Source: an uncultured Erwinia sp. (GTDB taxonomy: Bacteria > Pseudomonadota > Gammaproteobacteria > Enterobacterales > Enterobacteriaceae). Taken from it: a DNA stretch of 35,592 bases. Shown here in pieces: positions 6,314 to 13,455 of the stretch. Made by a program: the position numbers and the translations under genes. Every line of letters starts with the position of its first letter. Position 1 is the stretch's first letter. The notes under the pieces were generated by a model that saw nothing but the letters and a program-made list of their open reading frames with translations, did no database searches and was not told the origin of the DNA. Where the stretch lies: positions 1 through 35,592 of the forward strand of contig CAMIKG010000050.1 of the NCBI GenBank assembly GCA_946221915.1, read 5' to 3'.

Positions 6314-7798
6314 ATGACCGCTTATGCGCTTGAAGCCGAAGGCATCAGCAAGTTTTTCCCTGGTGTAAAAGCACTGAACAAGGTGTCGTTACGCGTAAAG
6401 CCAGGAACGGTTCATGCTCTGATGGGGGAAAATGGCGCGGGTAAATCCACTTTAATGAAATGCCTCATCGGGATTTACCGTCCCGATGACGGCGTCATCA
6501 AAGTTAAAGGGGAGCCGGTGCAGTTTACCGATACCATGGATGCACTGAAATCCGGTATCTCGATGATCCACCAGGAGCTTAATCTGGTGCCGTATATGAC
6601 GGTCGCCGAGAATATCTGGCTGGGCCGCGAGCCGATGAAATATGGCTTTGTCGACCATGCCAGTCTGAACAAAATGACCCAGGAGTTGCTGGGCAAACTC
6701 AATATCAAACTGAAAGCCGAGCAGATGGTCGGCGATCTCAGTATTGCCGCGCAGCAGATGGTGGAAATCGCCAAAGCGGTGTCGTGGAATGCCGATATTG
6801 TGATCATGGACGAGCCGACGTCCGCACTGACCGAAGCCGAAGTGGGGCACCTGTTCACCATTATTCGTGACCTGCGGACGCAGGGCAAAGCCATCATCTA
6901 TATCAGTCATAAAATGGATGAGATCTTCGCCATCACGGATGAAGTGAGTGTGTTCCGCGATGGCGCGTGGGTGGCAAGCGACCAGACCGCCAGCTACACC
7001 CGCCAGTCACTGATTACGCAGATGGTCGGGCGTGAACTCACCCAGCTGTTCCCGAAATTCGAAGCCGAAATCGGCGAAGAAGTGCTGACGGTACGTAACC
7101 TGACGCTGCGCGATAAGTTTGACGATGTCAGCTTCAGCGTGCGGCGCGGTGAAATCCTCGGCGTCGCCGGACTGGTAGGCGCCGGGCGCAGTGAAGTAAT
7201 GGAAAGTCTGTTCGGTATGGCGTCTTACGACAGCGGCGAAGTGCTGATCGATGGTGTGCCGGTTTCCATTGATTCCCCGTCAACGGCGATTGAGAAAGGA
7301 CTGGCCTTCCTGACCGAAGACCGCAAAAAGTCCGGCCTGTTCCTGGTGCTGTCAGTGCTGGAGAACATGAGCATCGTTAATATGCCGGAATATATTGGTA
7401 AAACGGGTTTTGTTCGCCATGTGCAAATGGCGAAAGATTGTATGGAGCAGATTCGTCGGCTCAATATTAAAACACCCACCATGGACCAGATTATTAATAA
7501 CCTCAGTGGCGGCAACCAGCAGAAGGTGCTGATTGCCCGCTGGCTGCTGGCGCAACCGAAAATCCTGATTCTGGATGAGCCAACGCGCGGCATTGATGTC
7601 GGCGCGAAAGCGGAAATCTACCGTCTGATCAGTGAACTGGCAAACCGTGGCGTAGCCATCATTATGGTGTCGTCGGAACTGCCGGAAATTCTGGGCATGA
7701 GTGACCGCGTAATGGTCATGCATGAAGGACGTATTACCGGCATCCTCAATAAAGAAGAAGCCGATCAGGAAACCATTCTGTCGTTGGCGTCCGAGTGA
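6314..7798 (+). CDS. Sugar ABC transporter ATP-binding protein (RbsA-like, two domains)
   Basis: This 494-residue cytoplasmic ATPase powers the sugar importer. The first nucleotide-binding domain has Walker A GENGAGKST near residue 40 and Walker B IVIMDEPTSAL near 160. The second, from about residue 255, has a non-canonical Walker A (GLVGAGRSE), signature LSGGNQQK and Walker B ILILDEPTRGID. A degenerate second P-loop is normal for the RbsA/MglA/XylG family, as is the length. The ribosome site GGAGG lies 6-7 nt before the ATG. It sits between the binding protein and permease genes in the usual order. Confidence 0.94.
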   Translation: MTAYALEAEGISKFFPGVKALNKVSLRVKPGTVHALMGENGAGKSTLMKCLIGIYRPDDGVIKVKGEPVQFTDTMDALKSGISMIHQELNLVPYMTVAENIWLGREPMKYGFVDHASLNKMTQELLGKLNIKLKAEQMVGDLSIAAQQMVEIAKAVSWNADIVIMDEPTSALTEAEVGHLFTIIRDLRTQGKAIIYISHKMDEIFAITDEVSVFRDGAWVASDQTASYTRQSLITQMVGRELTQLFPKFEAEIGEEVLTVRNLTLRDKFDDVSFSVRRGEILGVAGLVGAGRSEVMESLFGMASYDSGEVLIDGVPVSIDSPSTAIEKGLAFLTEDRKKSGLFLVLSVLENMSIVNMPEYIGKTGFVRHVQMAKDCMEQIRRLNIKTPTMDQIINNLSGGNQQKVLIARWLLAQPKILILDEPTRGIDVGAKAEIYRLISELANRGVAIIMVSSELPEILGMSDRVMVMHEGRITGILNKEEADQETILSLASE

Positions 7799-7814
7799 GG
7801 CGAGAGGAATAATT

Positions 7815-8846
7815 ATGAGTGATACCAAAATTAGTTCACAACAGCCAGCGGAGCGTAACTCGCTGTTAGCGAACTGGAAGCACAAGCTGCCGAAGGACAC
7901 CGGCATTTTTATTGTCATGCTGGGCATTGCCCTGATTTTTGAAATTGCCGGCTGGTACGTACGCGATCAATCCTTCCTGCTCAATCCTAACCGTCTGGTG
8001 CTGATTGTTCTGCAGGTGGCGATTATCGGCATTATTGCGGTGGGGGTGACGCAGGTCATTATCACTACCGGTATTGACCTCTCTTCCGGCTCGCTGATTG
8101 CGCTCAGTGCGGTGGTGGCGGCCAGTCTGGCGCAAACCTCCGACAGCCTGTCACCGATGTTCCCGTCGCTGGTGAATATGCCTGCGGTGGTACCGATTGT
8201 CGCGGGGATAGGCGTCGGACTGATCTGCGGTCTGGTGAACGGCGTATTAATTACCAAAACCGGTATTCCTCCTTTTATTGCCACACTGGGGATGATGGTC
8301 TCGGCTCGCGGCCTGGCGCAGTACTATACGCAGGGTAACCCAATCAGTTTCCTTTCCGATGGCTTTACCGCTATCGGGCAGGGCGCGATGCCGGTGATCA
8401 TTTTTCTGGTGATTGCGGTGCTGTTCCATATAGCACTGAAACATACCCGCTACGGTAAATATGTGTACGCCATCGGCGGCAACATGACGTCGGCGAAAGT
8501 CTCCGGCATCAACGTCAATAAGTATCTGGTGATTGTTTACACCATCGCCGGAGCCCTGGCGGGTCTTGCCGGCGTGGTGCTGGCGGCGCGTGTCAGCAGC
8601 GGCCAGTCCAGTATGGGAATGTCCTACGAACTCGACGCCATCGCGGCGGCGGTGATCGGCGGCAGCAGTCTGATGGGGGGAGTGGGGCGTATTACCGGTA
8701 CCCTGATCGGTGCAGTGATCCTCGGCCTGATTAAGAGTGGCTTTACCTTTGTCGGCGTTGATGCTTATGTGCAGGATATTATTAAAGGCATGATTATCGT
8801 TGCGGCCGTCTCGATCGATATGCACCGCAACCGTAAGAAACGCTAA
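7815..8846 (+). CDS. Sugar ABC transporter permease (RbsC-like)
   Basis: This 343-residue inner-membrane permease forms the channel of the importer. About eight to ten hydrophobic helices are visible, with the RbsC-family motif TTGIDLSSGSLIALSAVV near residue 85 and the loop LGMMVSARGLA. The start at 7815 follows GAGAGG and lies 16 bp after the ATPase stop. An upstream in-frame start at 7722 would overlap the ATPase gene by 77 bp and is unlikely. The N-terminal ~30 residues are hydrophilic and cytoplasmic. It is the last gene of the operon, followed by an intrinsic terminator. Confidence 0.93.
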   Translation: MSDTKISSQQPAERNSLLANWKHKLPKDTGIFIVMLGIALIFEIAGWYVRDQSFLLNPNRLVLIVLQVAIIGIIAVGVTQVIITTGIDLSSGSLIALSAVVAASLAQTSDSLSPMFPSLVNMPAVVPIVAGIGVGLICGLVNGVLITKTGIPPFIATLGMMVSARGLAQYYTQGNPISFLSDGFTAIGQGAMPVIIFLVIAVLFHIALKHTRYGKYVYAIGGNMTSAKVSGINVNKYLVIVYTIAGALAGLAGVVLAARVSSGQSSMGMSYELDAIAAAVIGGSSLMGGVGRITGTLIGAVILGLIKSGFTFVGVDAYVQDIIKGMIIVAAVSIDMHRNRKKR

Positions 8847-8934
8847 CTTTGCCGGTTAAATTATCTTGATAGCCCGGCTGCTGGCCGGGTGATCACCAGC
8901 GACAGCGATAAGGCCAACTCGCTGTTGCCGGTTC

Positions 8935-8957
8935 GGGGCTCACTGAGCCCCTTTTTT
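8935..8957 (+). terminator. Intrinsic terminator of the sugar ABC operon
   Basis: GGGGCTCA (8935-8942) pairs with TGAGCCCC (8944-8951), directly followed by six T residues. This is a typical Rho-independent terminator 90 bp after the permease stop. A second GC-rich stem (CCCGGC/GCCGGG, about 8874-8890) lies just upstream of it. Confidence 0.88.
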
Positions 8958-8980
8958 CTGCACGCCCCTGGCCCATCTTT

Positions 8981-8997
8981 CGCACCCTGATGGTGCA
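8981..8997 (+). promoter_or_regulatory. NtrC (NR-I) binding site upstream of nac
   Basis: CGCACCCTGATGGTGCA matches the NtrC consensus TGCACC-N5-GGTGCA at 11 of 12 defined positions. Its centre lies about 153 bp before the predicted sigma-54 transcription start of nac, a normal enhancer distance. In known enterics nac is switched on by phosphorylated NtrC under nitrogen limitation. Confidence 0.88.
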
Positions 8998-9115
8998 TCG
9001 TATCCCCACTGCTCTGACCTGCTGATTATTATTGCCACTGATTACTCCCTTAGTGGTAATCAGATTCTCTTATTTTACCGCCGTTTAGCCCGCCTTTATT
9101 TATTCTGCAAATAAT

Positions 9116-9131
9116 TGGCCTGCATATTGCA
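9116..9131 (+). promoter_or_regulatory. Sigma-54 promoter of nac
   Basis: TGGCCTGCATATTGCA carries the invariant GG and GC elements with exact sigma-54 spacing, and the TTGCA half is perfect. Transcription should begin near 9142, giving a ~67-nt leader before the nac start at 9209. This also rules out the longer in-frame start at 9137. Confidence 0.9.
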
Positions 9132-9208
9132 ATCTTATGGCTGTATCTGGACAACCACATAATCTAACAGCCGTCATCAGGCATTCGGGGATCGTTACGG
9201 AGGGCAAA

Positions 9209-10126
9209 ATGAACTTAAGACGACTCAAATATTTCGTGAAAATCGTCGATATCGGCAGCCTGACTCAGGCCGCAGAAGTGTTGCATATTGCACAACCGGC
9301 ACTGAGCCAGCAGGTGGCCACGCTGGAAAATGAACTGGACCAGCAGCTCCTGATCCGCACCAAACGCGGCGTTACGCCGACGGAAGCGGGTAAAATACTC
9401 TATTCGCACGCCCGTACTATTCTGCGCCAGTGCGAACAGGCGCAGACCGCAGTGATTAATGCCGGGCAATCTCTGAGCGGACAGGTTTCTATTGGACTCG
9501 CGCCGGGCACCGCCGCCTCTTCGCTGACCATGCCGCTGCTGCAAACCGTGCGCGAACAATTTCCGGATGTGCTGGTGTATCTGCATGAAAACAGCGGCAC
9601 GTCATTAAATGAAAAAGTGATGAATGGCCAGCTGGATATGGCGGTGCTTTATGACCGCGCGCCTGCTGCCGGCATCACCAGCATGCCGCTGATGAAAGAA
9701 GAACTCTATCTGGTGGGCGCCACCGCCTGTCCGGGCAACAGCATTGACCTCGCCGATGTCGCGGAAATGAACCTGTTCCTGCCACGCGATTACAGCGCGG
9801 TGCGCAAGCGGGTGGATGAGGCATTTTCTCTGCGCCGCCTGAGCGCGCGTATTATTGGTGAAATTGAATCTATCGCTACGCTCACTGCTGCTGTCGCCAG
9901 CGGTACCGGCGTGACCGTGCTACCTGAATCGGCGGCGCGTGCGCTGGTCAGCGCGACGAATGCCTGGATGGTGCGCATCACCAGCCCGTCACTGCATCTG
10001 CCACTGTCACTGAACGTCTCCGCGCGCATGCCGCTGTCACCTTCCGCTCAGGCGGTAAAAAATATCCTGCTGTCGCTGCTGAATAAGCCGCCGGTGGAAG
10101 ATCGCGAGCTGATGCTGGTGAGCTGA
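9209..10126 (+). CDS. nac: Nitrogen assimilation control regulator Nac (LysR family)
   Basis: Nac is a LysR-type regulator that couples the NtrC response to sigma-70 promoters. It activates genes for poor nitrogen sources and represses ammonium-assimilation genes. The 305-residue product equals E. coli Nac in length and is highly similar throughout: MNLRRLKYFVKIVDIGSLTQ, LHIAQPALSQQVATLE and FSLRRL. The helix-turn-helix spans about residues 18-37, and the effector domain begins near 90. The start follows GGAGG. The upstream NtrC site and sigma-54 promoter match the known control of nac, and cbl follows as in E. coli. Confidence 0.97.
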   Translation: MNLRRLKYFVKIVDIGSLTQAAEVLHIAQPALSQQVATLENELDQQLLIRTKRGVTPTEAGKILYSHARTILRQCEQAQTAVINAGQSLSGQVSIGLAPGTAASSLTMPLLQTVREQFPDVLVYLHENSGTSLNEKVMNGQLDMAVLYDRAPAAGITSMPLMKEELYLVGATACPGNSIDLADVAEMNLFLPRDYSAVRKRVDEAFSLRRLSARIIGEIESIATLTAAVASGTGVTVLPESAARALVSATNAWMVRITSPSLHLPLSLNVSARMPLSPSAQAVKNILLSLLNKPPVEDRELMLVS

Positions 10127-10272
10127 AATTTTTTCAGGATAACGGGCACGCAGGGACGCGGCTCACGCCTTATCACCAAATCGCATAACAAACCTCTTTT
10201 TATTATTTGTTGCTATTAATTTGCCTCCTTAACATAACTGGCACTTAACAAATAACAGAGGGGTGAAAGCGC

Positions 10273-11232
10273 GTGAATTTCCAGCAACTTAAAATTATTA
10301 AAGAAGCCGCCCGTTGCGAGTTTAATCTCACGGAAGTGGCGAATGCGCTCTTCACCTCGCAGTCAGGCGTCAGCCGCCATATTCGCGATCTGGAAGATGA
10401 GCTGGGGGTGGAAATCTTTATCCGCCGTGGCAAACGCCTGCTGGGGATGACCGAACCGGGCAAAGCCCTGCTGGATATCGCCGTGCGCATCCTGGATGAA
10501 GCAGGAAAAGTGCGCCGCCTGGCGGATGTCTTCACCAACGAATCCAGCGGCGTGCTGACCATCGCCACCACCCACACTCAGGCGCGCTATAGCCTGCCGC
10601 GCGTGATTAAGGCGTTTCGCGCGCTGTATCCCAATGTACGGGTCGAACTGAATCAGGGATCGCCGCAGGAGATCGTGGCGATGCTGGTGGCCGGTGAAGC
10701 GGACGTTGGCATTGCCAGTGAGCAGGTGGTCAACAACCCGGCGCTGGCGGCATTTCCCTGGTTCAGCTGGCATCATGCCCTGCTGGTGCCGAAAGGGCAT
10801 GAGCTGGAACAGCAGCAGCCGATCACGCTCGCGACGCTCAGCCGTTATCCGTTGATTACCTATCGTCAGGGCATCACCGGACGTTCCCGCGTTGACCGCG
10901 CCTTCCACGCTGCGGGCCTGAAAGCGGATATCGTGCTCAGCGCGCAGGACTCCGATGTGGTGAAAACCTATGTCGAACTGGGGTTAGGCGTGGGTATTCT
11001 GGCGGATCAGGCCTGCCAGCTGGACGAACATTCGCAGCTGACGCGGCTTGAAGGCAAACACCTGTTTGAATCGAATACCGTATGGTTAGGATTAAAACGC
11101 GGTCAGCTGCAGCGTAACTATGTCTGGCAGTTCCTCGAACTGTGCAACGCCAACCTGTCGCTGGAAGAGATTAAACGCCAGGCGCTGTCGGTGGCGGAAG
11201 AAGAGACGCCGGTGATCGATTTCCAGATCTGA
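10273..11232 (+). CDS. cbl: LysR-type regulator Cbl (CysB-like)
   Basis: Cbl is a CysB paralogue that activates genes for using organic sulfur such as taurine and alkanesulfonates when sulfate is scarce. The 319-residue product is close to E. coli Cbl (316) across its length: NFQQLKIIKEAAR, LTEVANALFTSQSGVSRHIR, ATTHTQARYSLP and TYRQGITGRSR. The HTH covers about residues 19-38. Translation starts at a GTG, supported by the ribosome site GAGGGG about 8 nt upstream. It lies 146 bp after nac in the order known from E. coli. AACAAA and TTTGTT form a spaced inverted repeat in the leader, and its role is unknown. Confidence 0.96.
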   Translation: MNFQQLKIIKEAARCEFNLTEVANALFTSQSGVSRHIRDLEDELGVEIFIRRGKRLLGMTEPGKALLDIAVRILDEAGKVRRLADVFTNESSGVLTIATTHTQARYSLPRVIKAFRALYPNVRVELNQGSPQEIVAMLVAGEADVGIASEQVVNNPALAAFPWFSWHHALLVPKGHELEQQQPITLATLSRYPLITYRQGITGRSRVDRAFHAAGLKADIVLSAQDSDVVKTYVELGLGVGILADQACQLDEHSQLTRLEGKHLFESNTVWLGLKRGQLQRNYVWQFLELCNANLSLEEIKRQALSVAEEETPVIDFQI

Positions 11233-11285
11233 CAATTGCTGGCAGTAAAGACATACAGATCCGCGCGAATAGCCCATTTTACAGG

Positions 11286-11364
11286 AACATCCCCAGGCTG
11301 AGGAGCCGCTTGACCGCGCAGGCCTGGGGGGAGTTGCCACGATGTATCCCGATCACCCCGACGA
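11286..11364 (+). repeat. Intergenic ~80-nt repeat, copy 1
   Basis: This copy aligns over its length with 11403-11483. Shared blocks include AACATCCC at the start, GCTTGNCCGCGCAGG in the middle and GTATC...GACGA at the end. Internally CCCCAGGC (11291-11298) can pair with GCCTGGGG downstream in an 8-bp stem. I do not recognise the family. It could be a structured RNA, a diverged interspersed repeat or a regulatory duplication. Confidence 0.65.
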
Positions 11365-11402
11365 TCTCCCACAGGCAATACTAAACGCTAATCTTTCGGG
11401 TA

Positions 11403-11483
11403 AACATCCCGATGGCTCCGGGGCGGCTTGTCCGCGCAGGACTGCGGGGTGGGCGCCCCGGCGTATCTCGAGCACCCAGACGA
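11403..11483 (+). repeat. Intergenic ~80-nt repeat, copy 2
   Basis: This is the second copy, 117 bp downstream of the first in the same orientation. Here the strongest fold uses a different pair, CCGGGGCG with CGCCCCGG (about 11418-11462). The stem of copy 1 is therefore not conserved by compensation, which argues against a simple duplicated RNA with one fold. Confidence 0.65.
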
Positions 11484-11611
11484 CTAACCAGCAGCATAAA
11501 ATTTCGTTCCCCTGCTTAAATTCACCACACTCAACACCGCCACCGCACACATAACGCATCATCCGCTCTCCCGCTCAGATAAAGTTAAAAAATCAAAGAA
11601 AAGGAGAGACT

Positions 11612-13078
11612 ATGCTCACCCAACGTTTACAGGATGCTGACCTGCTGCGTCAGCAGGCTTACTTTGCAGGCGAATGGCAGGACGCGCACAGTGGTGAAAC
11701 GCTGGCGGTCACCAACCCGTCAACCGGTGAAACCCTCGCCTCCATCCCGGCCTTAGGCAGCGCTGAAACCGAACAGGCGATTGCCTGCGCGGAAGCTGCG
11801 CGTATCAGCTGGGGCAAAACGCCAAACGCGCAGCGCGCCGCGCTGCTGGAAAAATGGCACCAGCTAATCCTTGATAATGCCGACGACCTGGCGACCATCA
11901 TGACCGCCGAACAGGGCAAACCGCTGGCCGAAGCGAAGGGCGAAGTGCTGTATGGCGCCAGCTTTGTAAAATGGTTCGCCGAAGAGGCGCGGCGCATTTA
12001 TGGCGAAACCATCCCGGCGCCAACCGGTGACCGCCGCATCCTGGTGCTGAAACAACCTGTCGGCGTGGCGGCAGCGATCACGCCATGGAACTTCCCGATT
12101 GCCATGATCACCCGCAAAGTTGCCCCTGCGCTGGCGGCAGGCTGCCCGATAATCGTTAAACCGTCCGAACTGACGCCGTTGTCCGCGCTGGCGCTGATGG
12201 TGCTGGCGCAACGAGCAGGCATCCCGGCAGGTGTCCTGCAGGTGCTGACCGGCCTGCCGCAGCAGATTGGTGAAGCGCTCACCAGCAGCCGCACCGTGCG
12301 TAAAATCTCCTTTACCGGCTCCACCCGCGTTGGCCAGTTGCTGATGCAGCAGAGCGCCGACAGCATCAAACGTCTCAGCCTGGAGCTGGGCGGCAACGCG
12401 CCATTAATCGTCTTTGATGATGCCGACCTCGACATCGCCATTCCCGGCGTGATGATGAGCAAATTCCGTAACGCCGGACAAACCTGCGTCTGCGCCAACC
12501 GTATCCTGGTGCAGCGTGGCATCTACCCGCGCTTTGTCGAACGGCTGCTGGCGGAAGTGGCGAAACTGAAAGTGGGCGATGGCTTTGCCGCCGACAGCAC
12601 GCTCGGCCCGCTGATCAACCGCAACGCGGTGGAAAAAGTGAATGCGCATATTGATGATGCGCTGAAGAAAGGCGCGACGCTGCTGAGCGGCGGCATCAGC
12701 AACGCTGCCGGCACCTTTGTCCAGCCCACGGTACTGGGTGATGTGACGCGCGAAATGCGCATCGCCGATGAAGAAACCTTTGGCCCGGTAGCACCGCTGT
12801 TTATCTTCGACAGTGAAGAGGAAGCGATTGCACTGGCGAACGATACGCCATTTGGCCTCGGCGCATACTTCTTTACCGAGAACATTCGCCGCGCCTGGCG
12901 GGTGGGCGAAGCACTGGAATTCGGTATGGTCGGCTTTAATACCGGCTCCATCTCCCTGGAAGTTTCCCCGTTTGGCGGGATGAAATTGTCAGGCGTCGGC
13001 CGTGAAGGCTCCCATCACGGAATTGAAGAGTACCTGGAGACCAAGGCATTTCATTTCGGCAGCTTAAGCGATAAATAA
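11612..13078 (+). CDS. gabD: Succinate-semialdehyde dehydrogenase GabD
   Basis: This enzyme oxidises succinate semialdehyde to succinate with NAD(P)+, the last step of GABA breakdown. The 488-residue protein has all catalytic features of the aldehyde dehydrogenase superfamily: Asn160 in TPWNFP, Glu258 in LELGGNAP and the nucleophile Cys292 in NAGQTCVCANR. Cys294 two residues later is the redox pair typical of GabD. It closely resembles E. coli GabD (482). The ATG follows AAGGAGAG. The gene is alone between the repeat region and an intrinsic terminator. It complements the GabT-like transaminase at 26537 and borders the nitrogen-regulated operon, so it may take succinate semialdehyde from that pathway. 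Its own promoter was not identified. Confidence 0.92.
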   Translation: MLTQRLQDADLLRQQAYFAGEWQDAHSGETLAVTNPSTGETLASIPALGSAETEQAIACAEAARISWGKTPNAQRAALLEKWHQLILDNADDLATIMTAEQGKPLAEAKGEVLYGASFVKWFAEEARRIYGETIPAPTGDRRILVLKQPVGVAAAITPWNFPIAMITRKVAPALAAGCPIIVKPSELTPLSALALMVLAQRAGIPAGVLQVLTGLPQQIGEALTSSRTVRKISFTGSTRVGQLLMQQSADSIKRLSLELGGNAPLIVFDDADLDIAIPGVMMSKFRNAGQTCVCANRILVQRGIYPRFVERLLAEVAKLKVGDGFAADSTLGPLINRNAVEKVNAHIDDALKKGATLLSGGISNAAGTFVQPTVLGDVTREMRIADEETFGPVAPLFIFDSEEEAIALANDTPFGLGAYFFTENIRRAWRVGEALEFGMVGFNTGSISLEVSPFGGMKLSGVGREGSHHGIEEYLETKAFHFGSLSDK

Positions 13079-13096
13079 AACGTTACATTCTGAAAA

Positions 13097-13133
13097 AGCG
13101 TCGTCGATATATACATCGCCGGCGCTTTTTTTT
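13097..13133 (+). terminator. Intrinsic terminator of gabD
   Basis: AGCGTCGTCGAT (13097-13108) pairs with ATCGCCGGCGCT (13115-13126) with one wobble and one mismatch, followed by eight T residues in total. It separates gabD from the sigma-54 operon downstream, so the two are not one transcript. Confidence 0.9.
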
Positions 13134-13174
13134 GTTTTCTCGCCGCCAGTTTTAGTTTGTGACCTGAATCTCAA

Positions 13175-13191
13175 TTCTCCGCCATGGTGCA
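13175..13191 (+). promoter_or_regulatory. Candidate NtrC site 1 (distal) of the catabolic operon
   Basis: TTCTCCGCCATGGTGCA matches TGCACC-N5-GGTGCA at 10 of 12 positions, with a perfect right half. Its centre lies about 186 bp before the predicted start of transcription and 32 bp before site 2, three helical turns, as in the paired NtrC enhancer of E. coli glnA. Confidence 0.75.
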
Positions 13192-13206
13192 ACTGTTAGC
13201 ACACAT

Positions 13207-13223
13207 TGCTCCCTGCTGGTGCA
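13207..13223 (+). promoter_or_regulatory. Candidate NtrC site 2 (proximal) of the catabolic operon
   Basis: TGCTCCCTGCTGGTGCA matches the NtrC consensus at 11 of 12 defined positions. Its centre lies about 154 bp before the predicted start of transcription. That distance is almost the same as for the NtrC site upstream of nac in this window. Confidence 0.85.
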
Positions 13224-13342
13224 ATGATAATGTGATTAAAATCATCTATTTACACTGTCGGTTTATCTGGAAAAATTTGCCTTTATTTACGGCAGAAAAT
13301 TTTTTTCGCGCCTGCTTTACGCATTTTTATTTTTCTGCGGGC

Positions 13343-13358
13343 TGGCATACTTTCTGCA
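13343..13358 (+). promoter_or_regulatory. Sigma-54 promoter of the catabolic operon
   Basis: TGGCATACTTTCTGCA keeps TGGCA, TGCA and the exact GG-N10-GC spacing required by sigma-54. Transcription should start near 13369. That lies after the most upstream in-frame start of the first gene (13363) and so supports the internal start at 13456, leaving an 87-nt leader. Confidence 0.88.
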
Positions 13359-13455
13359 TTAAGTGAATAAGCACCACAGTTTGCCAATAACTTATCCGGC
13401 GCAGCAGACGGCGTCAGTGATGAATACGCGGATGCAGAAATATAAGGGTTTAACC

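Larger units (their letters stand above)
11233..11611. other. Intergenic region between cbl and gabD
   Basis: This 379-bp region is dominated by two diverged copies of an ~80-nt repeat. The right end (11500-11611) is AC-rich and then AT-rich and leads into the gabD ribosome site GGAGAG. I found neither a sigma-54 promoter nor a clear sigma-70 promoter. A 70-codon plus-strand frame here is an accident of the repeat. Confidence 0.65.

Noticed and set aside
9137..9208. N-terminal extension of nac
   Set aside because: The predicted sigma-54 transcription start (about 9142) lies after this codon, and the start at 9209 has a strong ribosome site and matches Nac in length.
11342..11554. 70-codon plus-strand frame between cbl and gabD
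   Set aside because: It runs across both structured repeats, with no ribosome site and low-complexity composition at the end.
11480..11611. Sigma-54 promoter for gabD
   Set aside because: No GG-N10-GC element with adequate flanks was found in the leader.
13184..13366. 60-codon plus-strand frame before the aldehyde dehydrogenase
   Set aside because: It overlaps the NtrC sites and sigma-54 promoter, has no ribosome site, and would lie upstream of the transcription start.
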